Shown piece by piece: positions 37,999-48,820 of a stretch of DNA of 64,000 bases (the first letter of the stretch is position 1; each line of letters opens with the position of its first letter). This stretch comes from Galbula dea. Taxonomy: Eukaryota > Chordata > Aves > Piciformes > Galbulidae. The DNA lies in the NCBI GenBank assembly GCA_013399015.1, contig VWZX01009189.1, forward strand, positions 434,001 to 498,000. Reading direction: 5' to 3'. Position numbers and translations under genes: made by a program. Under the pieces are notes generated by a model, which was not told where the DNA came from, did not search any database, and worked only from the letters and a program-made list of their open reading frames with translations.

Positions 37999-40900
37999 CT
38001 AAAAGGAGGGTCTTTCAAAAAAGAAATCCAAAGTTAACTGTTCCAAACCATCCCTTTAAAGGCACCAACCTTTCTGTTTTCTACCCAGGAACAATGGCCT
38101 CCACATGTTTGTAAAAAGTTAGGCAATGTACATTCCCTTGTGTTTTGTTCAAGTCTGAAAACTCTGACAATTTAAACTGATCTTAGAGCTGCCTGCCAGG
38201 GTCATGCCCCTGGCCATGCATTCCCATCACCTCTTCTGCATTGTCCCTGATGCTTGTGTGACCCCAGTTTAAGCTAGTTCAGGGAGCTAACCAGCTGAAA
38301 ATTAACTTTAGAAACACTTCCTTTAAAAAGCCTAGATCTATGTTTTTAATATTAGTGAGAGTACTGTTTGTATTACACCTCAGGGATGTTTCACAGATAG
38401 AACATATGATTAGCAACAGGCTAGTATATATTCTAGTAACAGATTCATTCTCTTTCATAGCGAAGGCAGAACAATAAAAAACTCTTAGCAAACCAAAAAT
38501 ACTAATGCTCAAGATATAGTATACAAATGCCAGGAATGTCAAAAAACCCACAAATTTGTATAATGAATAGATGATTACAAAACCAGCCATATGTACTTAA
38601 AAGGAATTAAGTAAGTATGCACATTGAAATAAAAGGTTCTTCCATTCTCAGCCATGTAACCCCTTGAATTCAGACCTGCAAGTACTACATGACCTGATTC
38701 CTACAGAACATACTGGAAGTTTCAGGGCTCTGACATTTCAAAGACTATGTCCACACGGGAATCAGAAAGTGTTACTTACTTGAAAGAATTTTAATTGAAT
38801 CTATTTAAAACCTATTTATAACCAATAAACTGAGAAAACAATACACTACCCACAATGAAAGCATGCCAACTACTACACATCTCCAACGGAATAGATTTAA
38901 CTAGGCTACATGTGAGGCCACTTATCAGAAGAGTCCTAGGGAACCAAAATTATGAAATTGAAACAGTCTGTAACAAGACCAACATCATCACAGATACAAA
39001 TAACTCTACAAACCTGAATGTCCTCAGGAACAGACTTTTCATGGAGTTGTATTTTTGTTCTGTATGAGCTACATGGGTGGTGAAGGGTCATCTTAAAGCA
39101 CACGGAGCGAGGAGTCTTTATTCACTGAAAATACTCATTCAATAGTCAGAAATAGAAACCAATCACCTGCTTTCCAGCTGTAATAACTGCAAGCAGTCTA
39201 ATCCAATGCCACACTATAGCTGCTAACAGGTCTTCTTTTAGTTCATACAAAAGTCTTCTTGTGCTGAATTTAAAAGATTTGAAGGAAATGAAAGATGGAG
39301 CCAAGGGCTGACAATAAAACAAAATGCTGAAAAATTGACCAGTGAGCAGTGTTCAGTCTTAGTTCTGACTAACGTAGACTGTAAAATAACATGTATCAAT
39401 TTAAACTTACATCGTAATGCATATGCATCAAGAATTCACACTAAAAAAGCACAAGCTACCTTAGTTTGGTACTTTCTAAATTCTGCACAAGTCTTACAAA
39501 AATTGTTCTAGTTTATATGTTATAACTTCAATAAAACAATTTTTGAAAGACCAACAAATGATCAGTGTGTTCATCAAAGACTATTTAAATACGTATTATG
39601 TATGCACACATGCAGAGGAAGGAAAAAAGGTCTATTTCTGCAGTGAATTCAGCATGAACAAGACTGCTCCATTAATCTATTTGCCTCCAGTCTGTCCATA
39701 GATTCATTACAGCAGTAAGGTCTGAGTGAAGCAAATAACTAGTCCATTCAGAACGAGATGTTCAGGTAAGGCTATAGACAAAGTTGCTAAATGCATGAAA
39801 ATATTTTATTTGAATCAAGAGTGAGTTCTCAACTTCTATAAATACACTGGTAAGAACAAGAAACCAACAACAAAACAGTCACTCTGAAACATACAAAAGC
39901 CCAAGCCCTTCACTTAACACCATCCTAAAATTTACTTTAAGATTGTTTATTAAAATGTCTATGGTTTAATCAGTTAGAAAATCTTTGAAAACATTAGCCA
40001 GTATGTTTTTTGTTATTCAACAAATATCACAGAGATGACAGAACCTTCCAGAAAAACTTTTCAAGGACTATGAGCCATGGACACAGATTTCCTTCCATTC
40101 TTCTTAAGCGATGTGAAAGTCACACAACATAATTGGCACAACCTCTCTCTCGGTACCTAAGTCACTCCTGGTTTAAGCATCTTCCGGTAACACATGAAAA
40201 TAACACTGATAAGCACCTGTTACATACGGTCTAGTAGTACTAGACTGCACTCTCAAGAAACTATTCAAAACATTGTACTTAAAATGTTAATTGCTATGTG
40301 TACATATATCTTTCAATTTGCTTTGAGAAGTCCTAAAAAAGACATTTTTCAGCAAAACGTTAAGCATGTAAACCAAACCTATTTAATTTACCACAGCAGA
40401 CAGTGTTAAGTCACATGACATGGCCATAGGAAAAAGCCAACCCTCTCTACCCTATTTTTATTTTGACTAGGCTTGAATCTACTCCTCTGAATCAACTTTG
40501 TATAATCACATACACAAAGAACTCACCCATGTACGAACTCGCATGTACTTAAAAAGTTCATCTAAAGAAAGAAAGCACAAGAGGTAAATCCAATACAAAT
40601 TAATGAATTTCCAATAAACAGCAACAGAATCTTTTGGAATTAGAAATGTATTGTTCTACATTTAATTCAGAATGCTTTTCACTCTCCAGTAAGTATTGCC
40701 CTCACATTTAACTGTGTCTCTGTCCTTCCAGCAACTAAACACTCTATGCAAGTTGCTTATCATCTTGGCACCTAGTGCAGTCTGAAATTTGCTTGAGAAC
40801 ACTTCCTACACTCAGCACATTTAAAATCAAACCCTTTATTTGAATTAAAAAAGTTGGGCCTCAGAAACCCACTCCACAGCTTCTGTCAAATTGTAATAGA

Positions 40901-43900
40901 TATCAATATCACCTTAAATGCACATTCAGGTACATATAGAATTCTGAATTACAGATTTGATCAAGTAGCATAAAAAGATTACACTTCCATCGCCCTAAAA
41001 CTAACTAAAATCAGATAAGCTTCTCTTTCTTAATATTTAAAGATACCCATCTCTTGCTGGAGAAGCTTAAAACTTTGCACTGCTTTTTTCTGTTTCAAGA
41101 TCATTCTGAACAACAGCCATCAATCCGAAAAAGTATATTTTCTAAATAGTCTTTCTCTCTTCCACAAAAGTAAGACATTGGGAAGGTACTTAACTCCATT
41201 AAGATGCATGTAGAGTAGCCTCTAGCAACTTCCAACCTATTTAACGAAGCAGAATTTTTCTACTTCCATCCAAATACTCAAGTATTTTAGTAAACATTTT
41301 GTACCTCAGTAGGCATCAGTGCTTGTTAATCTCATACCTAACTAATAAATTCCAATCCAGCAATGAGCTCTATGTATTCAACAGGCCTATGCCCAGGCAT
41401 GCTAGACCACTGAGCTAGAGGTCACTGCAGGATAATCTTCTAACTACAGTAGCTAGTTAGTGTGCCGAAATGACTCACTTCTACCGTTGCCTTGTAAATT
41501 CTAATTTGGTAATTATAGTGATTATCAATTAGCATCTCATCACTATTTGATGACACGAAATGACTCGAGGCTAACTAGCACCTAATACTGAAATTTAACA
41601 AAAATGCCATGAGAAGAGGCATCATGAAAGAGGCTAGCAGGCACAAAGAACTGAGTAAACAAAGAAATGTGCAACAGTTTTCAGACTCTTACAGGCTAAT
41701 TCTTCTGACAAGCTTCCCATTCAAGCATGGGCCAGTGTAGTAACCCTGGTGAGACACAGACAGTGTAAATGGGTGTGTATACAGCTCCACAGCCATCACA
41801 GAAGCAAGGGTACTGTTCCAGGTTCATGGGACAGGCCACAACCGTCTGCATCTGTGCATTCTTCCACCCAAAAAATTCTACAATGAGAGGGTGTGCACTG
41901 GCAGTACTGAAGCTCAAAGAGAATGCTTTACTATTTAGTGTAATAAACCACTGTATGTTTTGTAATAATTATATTCATTTTGAAAAGGAAAGAGAAATCA
42001 AATAAGTCATTCTATCTAATTATGTAACATGACTACCAGAAGACAGAAAAGCTGAGGAGCTAAGAACAAAACAAATTTACAAGTGGCTTTATCTACAGAT
42101 CACCTCTAGACCTGCTTTCACATGGATGATCATTCAAGTCTAGAGAATACTCATGCAACCTGTTGCAGCTAAAACCTTCTTCTTCCATTCACTTTACAGT
42201 GTAAAATACTTAATCTCAAAGATGTTGCCTAATCTCTTTCGTTTGAACTAAGAACCTGCATTTCAGTATGCTTGAAATATTTCTTATGTCTTTAATGCTG
42301 AAATAGTTATTATGGAAACATTAGCTCGTTACAGCATAGTATTTTATGATTCATTCAAAAGAGCCATGGCCCATATATTTAGAATGTTCATTTTTTTATC
42401 ACGTGAAAGGACTGGAGTCATGTCATTCTCTCATGCATATGACCACATCATCCCATTAAAAACTTTCTCTGGCTGAAGCAGAATTTCTATTTTCATGGAG
42501 GACTTTTATAAAAATTGTTAATCTTCTCACTAAAGTAATTTTTTGCATTAAAATGATGAACGCATTAGACTCCAGTAGAATGCAGAGTATGAAAAGAACT
42601 GGAAGTTATAAATTAATACAAATTTTGAGAAAACCTAATAGAAGCAGCACTCTGCTGCATTAAGACCTCCATGCTGGTTTGTGTGTCAACTTCTAAAGGA
42701 CTAACTGTAATTTGCACCTTCTGCGTTACATAAAAATAAAAACATATTTTATTTCTGCATTATATAATTGTTTTATCTTCCATCATTTAATGTCTTCTAA
42801 ACTCCATCCCTTTATCTGGACCAGTATTTCCCAGAAACAATGTATCTTATTGCTTTGCTTCCCCTCCTCCTCTTAAATACTTGATGGGTAGAACTAACTT
42901 GGTGTTATGACTTTTCTTCAGGATAGTTTGTAAGCACTGCAGAAATCCCTGAGAGATGCATTACCTAAGACTGATGCTACTGCAAATGCCTAGTAATCTG
43001 AAGTATGCTATCAAAAAATGTTCTATACTATGTGCTAAACAAAAGTTTCAGTTCACTTTGTAATCCAGAAAGATGGCCAGTTTACTACTAAACCACATAT
43101 AACTGTTTTACATGGCATCTAAACTGATTCCTCAATCACTTAATCATGGCACTTAAAACTGCCTTATATGAAAAAAATCTGCATTTTTAATGTGAGCAGT
43201 AAGAATCATCTGCGTTTGTCTTCCTAAAGGTAGCATCATTTTAGCATCTATCAACAACTACCAAAAGAAGAAAAAAAACCCAAAAAAGTAGCATGCATTT
43301 CAATTTGCAGAGAGAATTATTTCAGGTATGTCTTCTGAAAGAATAACAATACCCTGTTAGGGCTTGCAGGCCTCAGCATAAATAGTTTGGGAGCAGCAAT
43401 GACAGCATAAACAAAGCACTGCAAAAGGTTTATGAGGGTGGAGTCCATTATTAAACACTGGATTAAAACTCTCCTGTATCCTGCGGCTCCAAACTTTCCG
43501 AGGATGTAGTAGGAAACCCTGAGGAGACAAACTACAGCAGAGTTGGCTTATAACCCCTCTTCCTCAACACACATGCCCATCCAGTTATTAAAACTGAATG
43601 CACCGTTGTTCTCTATGAAATACTGGAAAACAAAGAACTAAAACACAAAGACCATTCCCCTTCACAGAGTATTAACTTCCGCTTTTATAACTAACTCATG
43701 CTCCCACACGATACAGTTCTGCATTGTCCAACACATACCACTTCAGTCAAACAATGCACACAGCAATAAAACTCAACCCAGCAAAGAAAGTGAAAGCTGC
43801 ATTTGTTCAGCATGTTACTTGGCGCAGCCAACTGAAATGCTTCTGCCTGCCATTTATTGTTTACCCTGTCAAAGGATTACTAAGAATTAGGCTACATTTG

Positions 43901-44500
43901 GCAATTTTTTGAGAAGGGAATTTACATGCAAAGTGACTGACACTTGATATTTAAAGTCTATTGGTCGACTCTGACCCTTCGTTTACAAGTGACTCATTTG
44001 ACTGCAAGGATCTCTGATGTGGAAATGCTCAGATACGAATCAATTGCAGTTTTTGTCTCGGGTAAATGTTACTTGGCAATCCAAAAGAAACGAACAATGC
44101 TCGAACCGAGGTTCACATAGAATAGTACTCGTATGTTTAAAGAATTCCTTTTACACGCCTGATTTAGTTCTAGTCGGCAGATTTATGACTCCCCTTCTCC
44201 TAATAACTTATCTCAGTGCACAGTGTTTTTAAACAGACACACACACACACATATCCAGCAGTTAACTCTTTTGCTGCCTGAAAGAACAGAAATGTAAGGT
44301 CGTATTTAAGTACATTTGAAAAAAAAAGCAGCTTTGGTCCTGATAAGGTTTTGATTCTCTGTGGGAGGCTGGGACAGGGGAAGGACAAGGGAAGGATAGA
44401 CGAGAAAGGGAGAGAAACATGTAGGTACAGTTTGCAAATTCCTGTTCCATAAAGAAACAAACGATTGTGTGTGAGAAACGACCGCTCCTACACGAAATCA
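37999..44500. other. AT-rich presumed first intron of the minus-strand gene
   Basis: About 6.5 kb with the same C/A-rich plus-strand composition; positions 38,041-38,100 hold 20 C and 7 G. No transposon or gene is recognised. GC content and CG dinucleotides rise from about 43,900 towards the island. A short AC microsatellite lies at 44,237-44,250. Confidence 0.4.
44237..44250. repeat. (AC)7 microsatellite
   Basis: Seven uninterrupted AC units followed by ATAT, at the edge of the CpG-rich region. Confidence 0.85.
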
Positions 44501-44632
44501 GCTCAGTGTGAATTCTGCAGTTTCCCTCTGATAAAGATAAAGTAAAAGGGTTTCTCTGTGCCCGAGAGAGAATCCCTTCCTCTTAGGAGGCAGAGGTGGC
44601 ATTTCTATAAACAAAAAAGTCTCTAGCCCTAC

Positions 44633-44726
44633 CTTGTGCCAGTGCTTGCAACATGTGGAGCTGAAGCAACAGAAACGCCCACCATCCCCGACAGAAGATG
44701 AAACAGAAGTTTAACTTTATCATCAT
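44633..44726 (-). CDS. Probable first coding exon: signal peptide of an unidentified secreted or membrane protein
   Basis: The minus strand reads GCGGAATGATGATAAAG, an ATG with G at -3, and encodes 31 residues plus one base. These are a short basic start (MMIK), a hydrophobic core containing WWAFLLLQLHMLQ and a small-residue end (ALAQ) typical of a signal-peptidase site. An AAG|GTAGGG donor follows directly. A signal-peptide exon ending in phase 1 next to a CpG-island promoter is the classic layout for receptors and secreted proteins. The same frame stays open upstream to 45,137, but that extra stretch is cysteine/arginine-rich and lacks protein-like order, so I take the MMIK start. I could not match the peptide to a named gene. 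A chance signal-like peptide is possible but less likely, given start context, donor and setting together. Confidence 0.5.
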
Positions 44727-46454
44727 TCCGCCTCGCCTGCTATTCCTTCGGGCAATGATTTCACGATCCACCTTCTTTTCAACCGTTATTGCCTCACTGA
44801 CCCCCATCCGATACGAGTGCCTGCCACTGCTGACAGGGATCCGGTCACTGTTCATTCCGCACCCCGAGGCCAGGCTCTCCGCGGTGGGCTGGGAACATCG
44901 CCCGCTGCCTTTACCCAGGAGTTTGGGGGGAACTGAAGCCCCCACTTTACAGGATCGGCGGGCTCTTGGATTTGTGCTCGCTTTGCATGCAGCCCGAAAG
45001 CAGCACGCTGTGTGCCTCCCGGTCTGACAATCGCCACCTAAGTCAATGTTTCTCCTGGAGGTATTGATTGCACCAAAACAACGAGTCAGAAATGTGAAAC
45101 ACATGTTTCTCTGCACTGTCACATCCAATGCGTTCAACAGAGAGGGAGTAAGTTTATAGACGTCAGTAATTCTGTAAATCCGAATCCTTCAGCACATCAC
45201 GAACAGAAACAGGCTGATCCATCTTAGGCACCAGCAGACTATCCAAGGAGTACCTTTCATACCGCAACGATGATGGAAACTGTTACCCCCGTGGCTTTTA
45301 TAAAGCCTGGTGAGTTTTCCAGCGTATGTACCAATCTCCTGTAAAAACCTTGCGACAGAAGTGTTAAAATCTCGTAGAAGAGAGGAAAAGGAAAAGAAAG
45401 GAAAAAAAAACCCCAAATCACAAACGTCAGGGAGTAAAAAAAAAAAAACTAATTGAAAGTGTCTCGCTATTCCTTGCGCTAAGGATTTACTTCAGACAAT
45501 TTCAAGATTAGCCATGCAGACAGGGTAGTCTCCAGATATCCCTGCAAAGCTCTGCATAGTTTATATTAATCCGATTTTCCTTTGGATACAAATCTCTACC
45601 GTCAATAGAAGGGTTTGAAGGGTCCTCGAGCAGGTAAATTGAGCAGCTCTGGCTGTGATTCCAGCTCGCTGTTCAGTCAGCCCCAGGCCAGTGCCGATGT
45701 CACTTGAACTCTCACGTTCAGCCGGAGGTAAGGAAAACCTCAGCTGATCCTATCTCCCTCCTCCTCGAAGACTGGTGCTGATCTTTCTCTTTCAGAGTGA
45801 GCACGACAAAAATCACCTCTAACACGTAAAGCTCTTTTCTTCTGGCCGGCTGTGGACGCAGCTACGAAACAAACCCCCAGCTGGATAGTGTCCGGGTCGG
45901 GGGGAGGGAAAATCTCCCAAAACAAACAGCAACAAGGTGAAATCCTTCCAGCTTTGTTTAGATGGACTCCTGCTCTCCTTGTTTATGCAGCCCTGGGATC
46001 CTGGTTCTTCCTCTGAGCGTCTCTCCCTTACAGAGGCTGTAAACAGAAGAGGGAAAGCGCTATCACAACAGCGGCAGCGGCGGCAATAAAACCGTACCGA
46101 GGGAAAAAAAAAAAAGGCAAAGGCTGAAGGTTTTACATTCAAACAATGCATCGGGTATTGTTTCACTCCCGCTTTCTGTAAAGGGAAAAGTTTCGTGGGA
46201 GAATCCCTCCCTCCTTATTAAAAAGAAATAATACGAGTAGTTATAAGAGAATTACACCCAGGACAGACTCAAGTTAAAAACAAAGCACCTAAGCGCGAAG
46301 TTGATCAAACAAAAATCCTGGCAGCTCTTCCCTCCGCCCCCAAAGACAGCCTGAACTTTTCTCGCCTCCCTCAGCACAAGCTCGGGTTTAACCGTCCCCC
46401 CGCAGCCTGCTCGCACTCCACCCGCCATCCCTCACGGGCTCCTACCTCGCCGTC

Positions 46455-46525
46455 TCCGCCCCGAATGTCTTCGCTCCCCTCTAACCCCCCTCCCCAAACC
46501 GGCAAACAGACGCTCCCCGCCCCGG
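46455..46525. promoter_or_regulatory. GC boxes (Sp1/KLF-type)
   Basis: TCCGCCCCG at 46,455-46,463 and CCCCGCCCCGG at 46,515-46,525 are minus-strand GGGCGG-type sites. A third, GGGGGCGGA, is at 46,747-46,755 on the plus strand. Such sites are common in TATA-less CpG-island promoters. Confidence 0.5.
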
Positions 46526-46943
46526 TTGCTTCACCTTTCGTCTCTCCCTCTCTTCCTCCCTCCGCAGCCCGCGGTCGTCCCCCCCGCCCCCCAACCCTTC
46601 ATCCCACCTTCCCTGATCTACACCTCCACGGGGCTCACTCTGGGAGGGGGAACATCCCCCACGGGGCTAAGGAGGGAGCTACCGGACGGAAGGAGAAGGA
46701 AGGTGGGGGCATGTACGTGTGTGGTGGAACTGTCAGGAGTGGGCTAGGGGGCGGAGAGAAGGACGGGATTTCAACACAGGTTTGCCCACCGGCTCGCCAC
46801 AGACGCCTGAGGAGGAGGCGTCCCCCGCCGTACACAGCGCCAGCCCAGGACGTGCCCGCAACCGCCTCAGGCAGTCTCCGCTCGAGCGCTCTCCTCGAGT
46901 GCTCCGCTCCCCCTCTCCGGTAGCACCGCCTACAGCCAGGCGA

Positions 46944-46952
46944 CTGATTGGT
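46944..46952. promoter_or_regulatory. Inverted CCAAT box (NF-Y-type)
   Basis: CTGATTGGT matches the NF-Y consensus CTGATTGGYY at the first nine positions. It equals ACCAATCAG on the minus strand. Its place in the densest part of the island fits a core-promoter role for either direction. Confidence 0.55.
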
Positions 46953-47170
46953 GGGGTGAGAGGCGCAGGAGCCGCGCTCGCGCAAGGAGGGAGGGACCGA
47001 GACCCCCGTCCCTCCGCTGGCCAACGGTCGCGCGCGTGCTAGTCTGAGGGGACGCGTGACCCTCGGCTCGCGCTCGCCTGGGGGGACGCCTCACCCTCTC
47101 CCGTTCCCACGCTCGCCAGCGGGCGCGCGCGTGCATCCCCCCTCCTCTCCGAGGGGAGGGGAGGGTGTCC

Positions 47171-47188
47171 GCGCGCGCAAGCGCGCGC
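47171..47188. repeat. Alternating GC hairpin/Z-DNA-prone sequence at the gap edge
   Basis: GCGCGCGC, AA, GCGCGCGC: two self-complementary arms around an AA. It stands directly against the first unknown base. Alternating purine-pyrimidine GC of this kind is prone to Z-DNA and hairpins and is hard to sequence, which probably explains the gap. Confidence 0.85.
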
Positions 47189-47537
47189 NNNNNNNNNNNN
47201 NNNNNNNNNNNNNNNNNNNNNNNNNNNNNNNNNNNNNNNNNNNNNNNNNNNNNNNNNNNNNNNNNNNNNNNNNNNNNNNNNNNNNNNNNNNNNNNNNNNN
47301 NNNNNNNNNNNNNNNNNNNNNNNNNNNNNNNNNNNNNNNNNNNNNNNNNNNNNNNNNNNNNNNNNNNNNNNNNNNNNNNNNNNNNNNNNNNNNNNNNNNN
47401 NNNNNNNNNNNNNNNNNNNNNNNNNNNNNNNNNNNNNNNNNNNNNNNNNNNNNNNNNNNNNNNNNNNNNNNNNNNNNNNNNNNNNNNNNNNNNNNNNNNN
47501 NNNNNNNNNNNNNNNNNNNNNNNNNNNNNNNNNNNNN
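47189..47537. other. Assembly gap (349 N)
   Basis: An uninterrupted run of N inside the CpG island. Its left flank is almost pure GC; its right flank is a C/T-rich tract (CCTCCCTTTCCCCTCTCTTT). Promoter or first-exon sequence is probably missing. Frames drawn across it are meaningless. Confidence 0.99.
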
Positions 47538-48253
47538 CCTCCCTTTCCCCTCTCTTTGTGTGGTGTGTAATGCAGCTTGCGAGGTTGGCAGCGCAGCGAA
47601 GTTTCTGAGCTTGGTTTGGTTTTATTCAATGAGCTTAAGCGAATGTTTTGAGTTGAAGATTGGCTGCCAGCTCCTGCTCGGTCTTTCCTCTTTGACAAGC
47701 TGTCTCTTATGATAGAGTTATGAAGGCAAACATCGTAAATTATCACATCAAATCAAGGTCATTTTTGGGATTATTAACGGCTGGCATTATGGGCTTCTGA
47801 CTGAGGCACATTATTCACAAAAGCACCTTTTTCTCATGCCTGTGTTGTTTTATAGCATAAAAAAGATTAAATGTCTTCAGTGTTTCCACACCACCCTGGG
47901 ACAGGTGAACGGTATTTAGTAGAGCCCTGGCAATGTCTGTCCTGTGTGTGGGACACAAGCTCCTCAGCTGCACCGTCTCCTATCCAAACTATCAAATCCA
48001 CCTAAACTACTGGTCAGGTTTTCCTCTTGACCCAGCTTTTGTATCTCACAGGTAAATCTTCTCTGCCGGAATCTCACCTGCACCGGTGCCTGCTTTTTCT
48101 AGTATGTAACGGGTTGTTAATGTTTATGACGTTCATTTTCTGCCCTTTCTTCTTCACTGTGTGTGAAAGCTTGTTGTTCCTATGCTCAAGAACCGGCTGT
48201 GCTTAAAATTTTTGTCATCTTTTCCTGGTAGCTACAAGCTATGAGATGTACTT

Positions 48254-48340
48254 GCTGGTGGAAATTTTAGCTTAAGATTTCAAGTTCAGTTTGATCTCTA
48301 AGCATTCGTTGCTTCCCTCTAAGTTCTGAGGGAGCTTCCC
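48254..48340 (+). repeat. Direct repeat, copy 1 of a local duplication
   Basis: It starts GCTGGTGGAAATTTTAGCTT and then AAGATTTCAAGTTCAGTTTG, and runs to TAAGTTCTGAGGGAGC. It matches copy 2 at 48,718 base for base over most of its length. A few extra bases in copy 2 (AAG after CTCTAAG) and scattered substitutions distinguish them. Confidence 0.9.
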
Positions 48341-48717
48341 TGTGGTTGATAGAATGTGAATAGTTACTCTATTGTATCTCTTGCATCACACTTTCCTTTT
48401 TTTATGTGTAGACCACATGAATAATTATCTGCAGATGTCTGGACCAAGTGCTTATAATTTTCACTTCAATATGTCCGTTTTGAGAACAATACAAAGTGAA
48501 CCTAGGTTGTTTGCAGCTGTGGTGAGAACTGACCTCAAGGAAGTCACAATCTGTAACTCCCATTGCACCATTAGCAGTATTAATTTACGGCAGCATGAAG
48601 AAACTTTTTATTTAACTGATAATTTTGGGTGGGACTGATTTACCTTTAGTGAAGTGGAAAGTCTCTTTTAATTGTGTGTTTGTTTTATAAGTACTGTTAA
48701 CAAAGGAGCATGGGGCA

Positions 48718-48820
48718 GCTGGTGGAAATTTTAGCTTAAGATTTCAAGGTCAGTTTGATCTCTAAGAAAGCATTCATTGCATCCTTCTAAGTTCTGAGGG
48801 AGATATTTGCAGTGGTTATG
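48718..48820 (+). repeat. Direct repeat, copy 2 of a local duplication
   Basis: It starts GCTGGTGGAAATTTTAGCTT and then AAGATTTCAAGGTCAGTTTG, and continues through TCTAAGTTCTGAGGGAG with weaker similarity beyond. It lies 464 bp downstream of copy 1 in the same orientation. The intervening DNA is not itself repeated. It may be a segmental micro-duplication or two pieces of an unrecognised transposon. Confidence 0.9.

Larger units (their letters stand above)
44501..47700. promoter_or_regulatory. Large CpG island, likely divergent promoter, interrupted by an assembly gap
   Basis: CG dinucleotides become frequent from about 44,500 and dense from about 45,900 to 47,188. GC content is very high on both sides of the gap side at 46,350-47,188 and falls again after about 47,700. 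GC boxes are visible at 46,455-46,463, 46,515-46,525 and 46,747-46,755, and an inverted CCAAT box at 46,944-46,952. No TATA box stands out. The signal-peptide exon at the left edge points to a minus-strand start within the island. The reversed compositional skew on the right suggests a plus-strand start too. Open frames inside (up to about 180 codons, both strands) are proline, arginine and serine rich and overlap each other, as expected from GC-rich DNA. Confidence 0.75.

Noticed and set aside
38776..38825. Segment with an excellent minus-strand acceptor (GTATTGTTTTCTCAG) and GTAAGT donor
   Set aside because: All three frames contain stops. It shows how common good-looking decoy sites are here.
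39408..39437. 30-nt minus-strand microexon-like segment with a strong acceptor
   Set aside because: Out of phase with the signal-peptide exon (the join gives a stop) and too short to judge.
44727..45137. Upstream extension of the signal-peptide frame (184 codons in all)
   Set aside because: Open only because of GC-rich sequence; cysteine/arginine-rich without order. A plus-strand frame of 109 codons overlaps it. The MMIK start has the better context.
46465..47042. Overlapping proline/arginine-rich open frames on both strands in the CpG island
   Set aside because: Mutually overlapping, low-complexity and typical of stop-poor GC-rich promoter DNA.
47039..47746. Open frames spanning the gap (147-235 codons)
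   Set aside because: Most of their length is unknown bases, so the frame cannot be followed.
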